The translations under genes and the position numbers were made by a program. From assembly GCA_023390395.1 (NCBI GenBank), contig JAEWCY010000061.1:1-8063 (forward strand): 8,063 nucleotides of DNA, written 5' to 3'. Positions 1 to 5,244 of this stretch are shown one piece after another (position 1 is the stretch's first letter; each line of letters opens with the position of its first letter). Below the pieces are notes generated by a model. That model made no database searches, was not told the DNA's origin, and saw nothing but the letters and a program-made list of their open reading frames with translations. The stretch is from Pseudomonadota bacterium. Lineage in GTDB: Bacteria; Desulfobacterota; Desulfovibrionia; Desulfovibrionales; Desulfovibrionaceae.

Positions 1-1
1 C

Positions 2-532
2 GTCCAGCCCCTGGCCCCGGGCCAGGGCGCGCCGGCGCTCGGGGCCGCGCCCCCGGACGGGTCCGCCGCGCCGGCCGGACAGCCCAGCGGCTTCGGCGGC
101 CTGACCTTCGGCGATTCGTCCAAGTCCCGGCCCGGGCTGGCCTTCCACGAAGCGGAAAAAGGCGTGGACGTGGTCACCTGCATCTGGCCCCAGGGTCCCA
201 GGGACGTCTTCGGCGCGCCCATCCGCGAGGCCTTCTACGAATTCTACAAGGACCGCTTCTACCACGTCTGGATCGAATTCGACGGCATGGCCGCCTACAG
301 GACGGCCCTGGAGGGGCTCACCCGCGCCTACGGCCCGCCGACCAAGGAAGTGCCCGAAAAGTACTACCACGCTTGGTCCCTGGGCGACGTCAACGTCTAC
401 TGCGCCTTCCACCCGGTCGAAAACGAAGGGGACGTGAGCTTTTTCTACCAGCCCATCTACGAACCCATGATGGCCGAACGGGCCAAGGCGGCCAAGGCCG
501 GCAAGGCCGCCCCGAGGAGCAGGAAGCCATGA
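2..532 (+). CDS. Uncharacterised protein, C-terminal part (5' end outside window)
   Basis: The reading frame is open from the left edge to a TGA at 530-532, giving 176 visible codons; the true start lies upstream. The first ~30 visible residues are Ala/Pro/Gly-rich and look like a flexible linker. They are followed by a compact domain opening SGFGGLTFGDSSKSRPG and rich in aromatics (AFYEFYKDRFYHVWIEF), then a segment LTRAYGPPTKEVP and a basic Ala/Lys tail (AERAKAAKAGKAAPRSRKP). A GTG at 164 is in frame, but the conserved-looking FGGLTFGDS block lies before it, so 164 is unlikely to be the start. I do not recognise the family. The GLTFG...GLTRAYGPP layout resembles hypothetical proteins of Desulfovibrio-type genomes, often exported, but the N-terminus that would show a signal peptide is missing. 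The stop overlaps the start of the M32 peptidase gene (ATGA), suggesting translational coupling. Confidence 0.75.
   Translation, partial: VQPLAPGQGAPALGAAPPDGSAAPAGQPSGFGGLTFGDSSKSRPGLAFHEAEKGVDVVTCIWPQGPRDVFGAPIREAFYEFYKDRFYHVWIEFDGMAAYRTALEGLTRAYGPPTKEVPEKYYHAWSLGDVNVYCAFHPVENEGDVSFFYQPIYEPMMAERAKAAKAGKAAPRSRKP
514..519 (+). promoter_or_regulatory. Shine-Dalgarno for the M32 carboxypeptidase
   Basis: GAGGAG ends 9 nt before the ATG at 529. It lies inside the 3' end of the preceding gene. It decides the start: the same frame is open further upstream, to a GTG/ATG-type codon around 373, but that stretch is only a shadow of the preceding gene. Confidence 0.7.
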
Positions 533-2037
533 CCGCCAGGCAAGCCTACGACAGCCTCGTCGCCCACGGCCGGGAAAGCGCCGACCTGGCCGCCGCCCTG
601 AGCCTTCTGTCCTGGGACCAGCAGGTCATGCTGCCCCCGGCCGCCCATCCCGGCCGGGCCGCCCAGATCGGGGCGCTGACCGCCGTCATGCACCGCCGGG
701 GCACGGACCCGCGCCTGGGCGAGTGGCTGGCCGCCTGCGAGGGCTCGGAACTGACCCGCGATGCAGCCACGCCCGAGGCGGCCAACATCCGGGGCTGGCG
801 GCGCGACTACGACCTGACCGTCAAGATCCCCGAGGACCTGGCCGTGGCCCTGGCCCAGGCGGCCAGCGCCGGGCAGCGGGCCTGGGAACTGGCGCGGAGG
901 GACAACGATTTCAAGGCGTTCGCGCCGCACCTTCAAGCGTTGCTCGAACTTTCCCGGCGCAAGGCCGAGGCCCTGGGCTACGCCGCCGAAGCCTACGACG
1001 CCCTGCTCGACGGCTTCGAGCCCGGCGAGACCGCGGCCAGCGTGGCCCCCATCCTGGCCGAACTGCGCGACGCCACCCGGGCGCTCGTCGCCGCCGCCAA
1101 GGATGCCCCGGCCCCCCGCGCCCTGCCCGGCGGGCCGTATCCCCTGGAGACGCAGCAGGCCTTCCTCGGCGAGGTCACGCGAGGCCTCGGCCTGCCGCCC
1201 GAGGCCTCGCGCCTGGACGTGTCGGCCCATCCCTTCTCGACCCTCATCGGCCCGGCCGACGCCCGCATCACCGTGCGCTACGACGCGGCGGACTTCACCA
1301 AGGCGCTGTTCGGAGCCGTGCACGAGACCGGGCACGCCCTCTACAGCCTGGGCCACGATCCGGGCGACGCCCGCCACGGCACGCCCATGGGCGAATACGT
1401 TTCCCTTGCCGTGCACGAATCCCAGTCGCGGCTGTGGGAAAACCAGGTGGCCCGCTCCCTTCCCTTCTGGGAGCACGCCCTGCCCCTGGCCGCCGCCCGG
1501 TTCGCGGAACTGGCCGGCTTCTCGCCGCGCGAGGTCTTCGCCGCCGTGGGCGCGATCCGGCCGGGGCTCATCCGGGTGGACGCCGACGAGACGACCTACA
1601 ACCCGCACATCGTGCTGCGCTTCGAGCTGGAGCTGGCCCTGGTGCGCGGCGACCTGGCCGTGGCCGACCTGCCCGGGGCCTGGAACGAGAAATCCCGGGA
1701 CATCCTCGGCGTCACGCCGCCAAGCGACGCCGCCGGCTGCCTCCAGGACGTGCACTGGTCCATGGGCGCGTTCGGCTATTTCCCCACCTACAGCCTCGGC
1801 AACGTCTACGCCGCCTGCCTGTTCGAGGCGGCGCGCGAGGCCCTGCCGGACCTCGACGCCTCCATGGCGGCAGGCGATTTCGCGCCGCTGCTCGCCTGGC
1901 TGCGCGCCAACATCCACGAGAAGGGCCGCCTGCTTTCCCCCCGCGACCTGATTGCCGCGGCCACGGGACAGGCCCCCACGGCGGGTCCCCTCATCCGGCA
2001 CCTGCAAGCCAAGGCCCGGGCCATCTACGGCATTTGA
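529..2037 (+). CDS. Thermostable-type metallocarboxypeptidase, peptidase family M32
   Basis: A 502-aa cytoplasmic zinc carboxypeptidase (Taq/Pfu carboxypeptidase family) that removes C-terminal residues from peptides with broad specificity. Length matches the family norm of about 500 aa. All hallmark motifs are visible: HPF at 234-236, DARIT at 244-248, the HEXXH zinc site HETGH at 265-269 (His265, Glu266 as general base, His269), HESQS at 296-300 whose Glu297 fits the third zinc ligand, a conserved block DETTYNPH at 353-360, and GCLQDVHW at 403-410. There is no signal peptide (MTARQAYDSLVAHGRE). The start is chosen for the GAGGAG site and because M32 enzymes begin with just such a short helical N-terminus (AYDSLVAHGRE...LSLLSWDQQVMLPP). 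It overlaps the upstream gene by 4 nt (ATGA), so it is probably the distal gene of an operon. Its physiological substrate cannot be told from sequence. Confidence 0.96.
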   Translation: MTARQAYDSLVAHGRESADLAAALSLLSWDQQVMLPPAAHPGRAAQIGALTAVMHRRGTDPRLGEWLAACEGSELTRDAATPEAANIRGWRRDYDLTVKIPEDLAVALAQAASAGQRAWELARRDNDFKAFAPHLQALLELSRRKAEALGYAAEAYDALLDGFEPGETAASVAPILAELRDATRALVAAAKDAPAPRALPGGPYPLETQQAFLGEVTRGLGLPPEASRLDVSAHPFSTLIGPADARITVRYDAADFTKALFGAVHETGHALYSLGHDPGDARHGTPMGEYVSLAVHESQSRLWENQVARSLPFWEHALPLAAARFAELAGFSPREVFAAVGAIRPGLIRVDADETTYNPHIVLRFELELALVRGDLAVADLPGAWNEKSRDILGVTPPSDAAGCLQDVHWSMGAFGYFPTYSLGNVYAACLFEAAREALPDLDASMAAGDFAPLLAWLRANIHEKGRLLSPRDLIAAATGQAPTAGPLIRHLQAKARAIYGI

Positions 2038-2056
2038 GCCGTCGCCCGGGCAGGCC

Positions 2057-2084
2057 CCGGGGCGCGACCGGTCGCGTCCGCCCC
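2057..2084 (+). terminator. GC-rich stem-loop after the M32 gene, possible terminator
   Basis: CCGGGGCG (2057-2064) pairs perfectly with CGCCCCGG (2077-2084) around a 12-nt loop. An alternative 12-bp palindrome GCGACCGGTCGC (2062-2073) sits within it. There is no T tract directly after it, so intrinsic termination is doubtful; it may instead protect the 3' end of the transcript. It begins 20 nt after the stop codon. Confidence 0.45.
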
Positions 2085-2104
2085 GGAGCTCTGGCGCATG
2101 CTAA

Positions 2105-2126
2105 CCGTTTTTTAACGAAAAAACGG
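2105..2126. repeat. A/T-rich perfect palindrome with CGTTT/AAACG ends
   Basis: CCGTTTTTT (2105-2113), loop AACG (2114-2117), AAAAAACGG (2118-2126): a perfect 9-bp inverted repeat. On the + strand the T6 tract lies in the 5' arm rather than after the stem, which is not the usual terminator layout. It could be a bidirectional 3'-end hairpin for the M32 transcript or an upstream operator half for the promoter at 2148-2176. Its CGTTT...AAACG ends recur in the two inverted repeats downstream. Confidence 0.55.
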
Positions 2127-2147
2127 CATCTTCCCGAAATTCGCGTC

Positions 2148-2176
2148 TTGCCCCCCCGTCCGTTTACGATTATTAA
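2148..2176 (+). promoter_or_regulatory. Sigma70-like promoter for the D,D-carboxypeptidase gene
   Basis: TTGCCC (2148-2153), a spacer of exactly 17 nt, then TATTAA (2171-2176). Each hexamer matches its consensus at four of six positions. Transcription would start near 2183, giving a 5' leader of about 225 nt before the ATG at 2408. Two inverted repeats cover the spacer/-10 and the start region, which supports a regulated promoter here. This is an inference from sequence only. Confidence 0.5.
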
Positions 2177-2179
2177 ACG
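2161..2179. promoter_or_regulatory. Operator-like inverted repeat over the -10 region
   Basis: CGTTTA (2161-2166), 7-nt spacer, TAAACG (2174-2179): a perfect 6-bp inverted repeat covering the spacer and the -10 hexamer of the predicted promoter. A repressor bound here would block RNA polymerase. The cognate regulator is not known and is not encoded in the window. Confidence 0.45.
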
Positions 2180-2182
2180 CCT

Positions 2183-2201
2183 CGTTTCACAATGTGAAAC
2201 G
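2183..2201. promoter_or_regulatory. Operator-like inverted repeat at the predicted start site
   Basis: CGTTTCAC (2183-2190), AAT, GTGAAACG (2194-2201): a perfect 8-bp inverted repeat with 3-nt spacer, centred 22 bp (about two helical turns) after the previous repeat. The half-site TTTCAC/GTGAAA is the reverse arrangement of CRP/FNR sites (TGTGA...TCACA), so I do not assign it to that family. It could also form a hairpin at the very 5' end of the transcript. Confidence 0.5.
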
Positions 2202-2396
2202 GGTCGGGAGCGCTGGGAGGCCGCTGCCGTTCCTGGGCGTCCCAAGCGGGGCGAACCTTCTCAATTTCCACTTCTATCACGGAGTGTTGCCAGCAAAAGC
2301 CGGCGTTTAGGCCGACCTATGGCATGGATCATGCTGCCCGGGGCGACCGTTGGGGGACGGATTTTTCGCCGAGGGTTTCGTATCACTTTTTCAAAC
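2202..2396 (+). promoter_or_regulatory. Long structured 5' leader of the D,D-carboxypeptidase gene
   Basis: There is no gene in this stretch. Stem-loops that can form in order are: GCT-GGGA (2212-2218) with TCCC-A-AGC (2240-2247, one bulged A); GCATG (2322-2326) with CATGC (2330-2334) around GAT; and a two-tier hairpin GGCGA (2342-2346)/TCGCC (2366-2370) enclosing CCGT (2347-2350)/ACGG (2357-2360), the inner stem being followed by ATTTTT. The last resembles a weak attenuator. An in-frame ATG at 2324 would add 28 residues to the protein, but it lacks a ribosome site and the added residues hide the signal peptide, so the stretch is read as untranslated. The segment GCAAAAGCC...GGCC around 2293-2313 recalls part of cyclic-di-GMP riboswitches, but the full consensus is not met. 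Confidence 0.4.
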
Positions 2397-2402
2397 GGGG
2401 AG
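2397..2402 (+). promoter_or_regulatory. Shine-Dalgarno deciding the start at 2408
   Basis: GGGGAG ends 5 nt before the ATG at 2408. This places the start directly before a typical signal peptide and rules out the in-frame ATG at 2324. Confidence 0.7.
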
Positions 2403-2407
2403 ATCTC

Positions 2408-3499
2408 ATGCGACGCGTATTGTTCCTCGCCATCGTGCTATGCCTGATCGGGCCGAAAACGGCGCTGCCGGCGAAAAATCCCGGGAGGCTCGCCGTCAAG
2501 GCCGCCATGGTCACGGAATACGGCTCCGGCCGGGTGCTCTACACCCAGGACGAGGACAAACGCATCGCTCCGGCTTCGGTCACCAAGGTCATGACCATGT
2601 ACCTGGTCTTCGACCTCCTCTCCTCGGGCAAGGCCAGCTTGGCGGACAAGGTCAAGGTGAGCCGCCGGGCCGACGCCACGGGCGGGTCCACCATGAACCT
2701 GCGCGCCGGCGAGGTCGTCACCCTCGACGAGCTCATGCGCGGCATGGCCGTGGCCTCGGGCAACGACGCCGCCGTGGCCGTGGCCGAGCACTTCGGCGGC
2801 GTGCCCCAGTGGGTGGACCGCATGAACCGCAAGGCCCGCGAACTGGGCATGACCAGCACCACCTTCAAGACCCCCAACGGCCTGCCCGCCCCCGGCCAGC
2901 TGACCACGGCCCGCGACCTCACGAAGCTGGCCACCAGCTACCTGCGCCACTATCCCCAGGCCCTGCGCTACCACTCCACCACGACCATCAACCACTGCGG
3001 CGCGGTCCACGCCAACACCAACCATCTGCTCGGCGTGTGCCAAGGCGTGGACGGCATCAAGACAGGCTATGTCGACTCCAGCGGCTTCAACATCATCGCC
3101 ACGGCCAAGCGCGGCGACACCCGCATCATCGCCGTGGTCCTCGGCGGCCGCACGAAAAACGTGCGCAACCGCGAAACAGAGCGCATCCTCAACGCTTCCT
3201 TCAACGGCGCGGTCAACTCCATGCTGGCTACCGCCGACGACACGCCGGCCCCGACGACGCTGCGACGCGCCAAGGCGCACCACCACCGCCACGGCAAGTC
3301 CATCCGCGTGGCCGAGATCGAACGGCACGGCAAGATCAGCGCCAAGCGCGGCGCCTCGGCCCATCTCGACATGCACAAGGCCAGCGTGAAGTCCGGCCAC
3401 CATACGGACAAGGCGCAAAAGGCCGCCAAGAACTCCACCACCGCTTCCCACTCCAAAACCAAGCACGCCAAAAAAGCGGGCGCGTCGAGCCGCAAATAG
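2408..3499 (+). CDS. Secreted serine D-alanyl-D-alanine carboxypeptidase (peptidase S11, PBP5/6 family) with a basic C-terminal tail
   Basis: A 363-aa exported penicillin-binding protein that removes the terminal D-Ala from peptidoglycan pentapeptides. Residues 1-22 are a signal peptide (MRRVLFLAIVLCLIG, cleavage likely after ALPA). The S11 domain spans about 28-270 with the full active site: S57-V-T-K60 (nucleophile Ser57, base Lys60), S117-G-N119, and K218-T-G220. Two cysteines, Cys197 and Cys211, flank NTNHLLG and could pair in the periplasm. The usual PBP5 beta-sandwich C-terminal domain and its amphipathic anchor are absent. Instead residues ~277-363 form a low-complexity tail with 14 Lys, 11 His and 7 Arg, including HHHRHGK at 291-297. 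How the enzyme is held at the wall or membrane is therefore unclear; electrostatic or metal binding by the tail is an inference. The gene is monocistronic, with its own promoter region and terminator. Confidence 0.94.
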   Translation: MRRVLFLAIVLCLIGPKTALPAKNPGRLAVKAAMVTEYGSGRVLYTQDEDKRIAPASVTKVMTMYLVFDLLSSGKASLADKVKVSRRADATGGSTMNLRAGEVVTLDELMRGMAVASGNDAAVAVAEHFGGVPQWVDRMNRKARELGMTSTTFKTPNGLPAPGQLTTARDLTKLATSYLRHYPQALRYHSTTTINHCGAVHANTNHLLGVCQGVDGIKTGYVDSSGFNIIATAKRGDTRIIAVVLGGRTKNVRNRETERILNASFNGAVNSMLATADDTPAPTTLRRAKAHHHRHGKSIRVAEIERHGKISAKRGASAHLDMHKASVKSGHHTDKAQKAAKNSTTASHSKTKHAKKAGASSRK

Positions 3500-3549
3500 G
3501 CGTCCTCGCCAACCGCCAGCGGCCCCACGCCTTCCCGTACCCCAAACCG

Positions 3550-3594
3550 GCAGATCGTTTCCCGCATCGCCAGCGGGAAACGATCTGCGTTTTG
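3550..3594 (+). terminator. Strong intrinsic terminator of the D,D-carboxypeptidase gene
   Basis: Arms at 3550-3565 (GCAGATCGTTTCCCGC) and 3573-3588 (GCGGGAAACGATCTGC) are perfectly complementary over 16 bp with a 7-nt loop, followed by GTTTTG. It starts 50 nt after the stop codon. The T tract is short (4), but the stem is long and stable. Confidence 0.8.
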
Positions 3595-3640
3595 CTGCCG
3601 TCGCAGCTTTCACAGCCCGCTTCCTTGCGCCTCTTCAGCA

Positions 3641-3662
3641 CGTTGCGACACTCCATGCAACG
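3641..3662. repeat. Small inverted repeat in the spacer before mop
   Basis: CGTTGC (3641-3646) and GCAACG (3657-3662) form a perfect 6-bp inverted repeat with a 10-nt spacer. Its role is unknown; it lies too far upstream of the predicted mop promoter to be an obvious repressor site. Confidence 0.3.
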
Positions 3663-3691
3663 CGTTCTTGCAGCAGGCTTTTCACCTCCCA

Positions 3692-3719
3692 GTCACATGC
3701 AACTTCAGGCTTGCGTGAC
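3692..3719. promoter_or_regulatory. Interrupted palindrome upstream of the mop promoter
   Basis: GTCAC-AT-GCAA (3692-3702) is complementary to TTGC-GTGAC (3711-3719) with a 2-nt bulge and an 8-nt loop. It sits 25 nt upstream of the predicted -35 hexamer, a position suited to an activator. The heptamer TGACAGC that overlaps its right edge (3716-3722) recurs exactly 20 bp later (3736-3742), which may be two half-sites on the same DNA face. The cognate regulator is unknown. Confidence 0.35.
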
Positions 3720-3743
3720 AGCGATACATTTTTTCTGACAGCA

Positions 3744-3773
3744 TTGACCCGAACAATTTACCGCTGGTAATTT
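3744..3773 (+). promoter_or_regulatory. Sigma70-like promoter of mop
   Basis: TTGACC (3744-3749), an 18-nt spacer, and TAATTT (3768-3773). The -35 is a strong match (5 of 6), the -10 a weak one (3 of 6). The predicted start lies near 3780, leaving a short leader of about 28 nt. The surrounding DNA is the most A/T-rich part of the spacer. Confidence 0.45.
3755..3773. promoter_or_regulatory. Operator-like palindrome covering the mop -10
   Basis: AATTTACC (3755-3762), GCT, GGTAATTT (3766-3773): seven of eight positions are complementary, with the core TTACC-GCT-GGTAA perfect. It overlaps the spacer and the -10 hexamer, the classic position of a repressor site. A molybdate- or tungstate-responsive repressor is a reasonable guess from the gene controlled, but the site does not match the enterobacterial ModE consensus as I know it. 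Confidence 0.45.
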
Positions 3774-3796
3774 TGGATGCTTCTCGAACCTCAACC

Positions 3797-3801
3797 AGGA
3801 G
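3797..3801 (+). promoter_or_regulatory. Shine-Dalgarno of mop
   Basis: AGGAG ends 6 nt before the ATG at 3808. Confidence 0.75.
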
Positions 3802-3807
3802 ACATCC

Positions 3808-4017
3808 ATGAAAGTCAGCGCCCGCAATCTGATTCCCGGCAAGATCAAAAGCATCACCACCGGCATGGTCAGCAGCGAAGTGGTCATCGAAATCGCTCCC
3901 GGCGTGACCGTCACCTCGGTCATCACCAAGCATTCCGTCGAAGACATGGGCCTCAAGGAAGGCCAGGCCGTCAAGGCCATGGTCAAGGCCTCGAGCGTGA
4001 TGCTCGTCGCCGACTAG
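3808..4017 (+). CDS. mop: Molbindin, single-domain molybdate/tungstate-binding Mop protein
   Basis: A 69-aa cytoplasmic protein made of one Mop (TOBE-type) beta-barrel domain. Molbindins assemble into hexamers that bind molybdate or tungstate and are thought to buffer the oxyanion for molybdenum or tungsten cofactor synthesis. The whole length matches the family: the MKVSARNLIPGKI opening with the SARN motif (4-7), VVIEIAPGVTVTSVIT in the middle, and SVEDMGLKEGQAVKAMVKAS at the end. It has no DNA-binding domain, so it is not ModE, and it is not fused to an ABC ATPase. It is transcribed alone, between a promoter/operator and a terminator. In an anaerobe with W- or Mo-dependent formate dehydrogenases and aldehyde oxidoreductases such a store makes sense, but those genes are not in view. 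Confidence 0.93.
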   Translation: MKVSARNLIPGKIKSITTGMVSSEVVIEIAPGVTVTSVITKHSVEDMGLKEGQAVKAMVKASSVMLVAD

Positions 4018-4045
4018 CACGGCAACGTTTCCCTCGCCCAAGGCA

Positions 4046-4090
4046 GGCCGGCTTCGGTCCTCCGGACGTGCTCCGGGGCCGGCCCCTTTG
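4046..4090 (+). terminator. GC-rich terminator-like hairpin after mop
   Basis: GGCCGGC (4046-4052) pairs with GCCGGCC (4078-4084). Inside is a second stem, CCGGA (4062-4066) with TCCGG (4072-4076). It is followed by CCTTTGT, a poor T tract. It begins 28 nt after the mop stop. Confidence 0.5.
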
Positions 4091-4117
4091 TCTCGTCGCC
4101 TCCCCCCTCCCGACAGC

Positions 4118-4146
4118 TTGCCGCCGCGCCGGCGGGATGCCATGAT
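4118..4146 (+). promoter_or_regulatory. Possible promoter of the deacetylase gene
   Basis: TTGCCG (4118-4123), a 17-nt spacer, and CATGAT (4141-4146) give a reasonable sigma70 match. The predicted start is about 20 nt before the ATG. It is a weak call because the DNA is GC-rich and such matches occur by chance. Confidence 0.35.
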
Positions 4147-4160
4147 GGCGCAAAGACCGT

Positions 4161-4167
4161 GGGGAGG
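4161..4167 (+). promoter_or_regulatory. Shine-Dalgarno deciding the deacetylase start
   Basis: GGGGAGG ends 6 nt before the ATG at 4174. An in-frame GTG at 4159 would place this strong site inside the coding region, so the ATG is preferred. Confidence 0.75.
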
Positions 4168-4173
4168 CTTTCG

Positions 4174-5244
4174 ATGCTCCGCATTTTTTTCCTGTTTCCG
4201 GCCTGCTGCCTGCTGCTTGTCCCCCTTTTCGCCGGGTCGGCCCTGGCCGGCGGCTCGGCAGCGGTTCTTTCCGCCCTGTGGAGCCCGGATAGCCTGCGCG
4301 CCGCGCCGGCGGAACGCCATTCGGGAAAACTCGGCCCGCCGGACCGCTCGCCGCCCGCCGCCACCGTCTCCCCGCAACTGCCCCCCCTGCCCGAACGCCT
4401 CGCCGGCTCCATCCGCCGCGTGAACACCCACGGCGCGAAGCTCGTGGCCCTGACCTTCGACTTGTGCGAGCTGGCGGACCAGCATTCCGGCTACGACGGC
4501 GCGGTGGTGGAGGCGTTGCGCGCCGCCGGGGCCAAGGCCACGTTTTTCGCCGGCGGCAAGTGGATGCGCTCCCATCCGGAGCGCGCCATGCAGCTCATGG
4601 CCGACCCGCTGTTCGAGATCGGCAACCATGCCTGGACCCACGGTAATTTCGGCCGGCTGGACAGCGCGGCCATGCGCGACGAGATCGCCTGGACCCAGGC
4701 CGAGTATGCGCTGTTGCGCGAGAAGATCGCCGCCATGGCCCGGGAGCGCGGCGTGGCCGCGGCGGGAATCGCCAAGATCCCGGCCGCGCCCGTGCTCTTC
4801 CGCTTCCCCTACGGCCGCTGCAGCCGTGAGGCCCTGGCCATGCTCGCCTCCATGGGCCTGGCCGCCGTGCAGTGGAGCCTGACCACCGGCGACCCGGACC
4901 CGGCCTCCACCCCGGAGCGCATCCTGCAAAACGTGCCCGAACGGGTGCGCCCCGGCGACATCGTCATCGGCCACGCCAACGGCAACGGCCACGGCACGGG
5001 CGAAGCCCTGCCGCGCCTTCTGGCCGAGCTCACCCGGCGTGGCTACCGCTTCGTCACGGTCAGCGAACTGCTCGCCGCCGGAGAGCCGGTGGTCGCCTCG
5101 GACTGCTACGACTCCCACCCCGGGGACACGGCCCGCTACGACGCCATCTTCGGCGACGGCACCACCCATCCGCGCCATAAAAAAGGGCCGCAGCCTGCAC
5201 AGCCGCGACCCGAACAACCTGCGCCGGCAAAACCGGACAATTAG
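4174..5244 (+). CDS. Secreted polysaccharide deacetylase, NodB homology domain
   Basis: A 356-aa exported carbohydrate esterase 4-type enzyme, predicted to remove acetyl groups from an amino-sugar polymer (peptidoglycan, exopolysaccharide or similar; substrate unknown). Residues 1-25 are a signal peptide (MLRIFFLFPACCLLLV, cleavage after SALA). Residues 26-85 are a Pro/Ala-rich linker, 86-300 the NodB barrel, and 330-356 a Pro-rich tail. Motifs: TFDLCE at 94-99 (Asp96 the catalytic base), GYDG at 106-109, ATFFAGGKW at 122-130, the metal-binding H152-AWT-H156, FRFPYGR at 209-215, W234...GDPDP, and GHANGNGHGTGEALP at 266-280 with catalytic His267. The second Asp of the usual TFDD is Leu97. I recall this TFDLCE form as a recurrent proteobacterial subgroup, so activity is likely retained with an altered metal site. 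Its stop overlaps the stop of the opposite-strand gene by 3' ends only. Confidence 0.93.
   Translation: MLRIFFLFPACCLLLVPLFAGSALAGGSAAVLSALWSPDSLRAAPAERHSGKLGPPDRSPPAATVSPQLPPLPERLAGSIRRVNTHGAKLVALTFDLCELADQHSGYDGAVVEALRAAGAKATFFAGGKWMRSHPERAMQLMADPLFEIGNHAWTHGNFGRLDSAAMRDEIAWTQAEYALLREKIAAMARERGVAAAGIAKIPAAPVLFRFPYGRCSREALAMLASMGLAAVQWSLTTGDPDPASTPERILQNVPERVRPGDIVIGHANGNGHGTGEALPRLLAELTRRGYRFVTVSELLAAGEPVVASDCYDSHPGDTARYDAIFGDGTTHPRHKKGPQPAQPRPEQPAPAKPDN

Noticed and set aside
457..2007. Long minus-strand open frame across the M32 gene
   Set aside because: It is an antisense shadow made possible by the GC-rich third positions; the plus strand carries all M32 motifs.
2284..2360. Cyclic-di-GMP-I riboswitch
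   Set aside because: GCAAAAGCC and a GGCC stretch are suggestive, but the GAAA tetraloop stem and the conserved 5' part are absent. I keep it only as an unassigned leader.
2324..2407. Extended N-terminus of the D,D-carboxypeptidase from ATG 2324
   Set aside because: It has no ribosome site and would bury the signal peptide 28 residues in; the ATG at 2408 has GGGGAG.
723..2447. Second plus-strand frame of 574 codons through the M32 gene and the spacer
   Set aside because: The translation is Arg/Gly/Pro-rich low-complexity, typical of an out-of-frame reading of GC-rich DNA, and it lacks a ribosome site.
4201..4209. Lipobox in the deacetylase signal peptide around Cys11-Cys12
   Set aside because: The cysteines lie within the hydrophobic core, not after an L-(A/S)-(G/A) box, and a normal SALA cleavage site follows.
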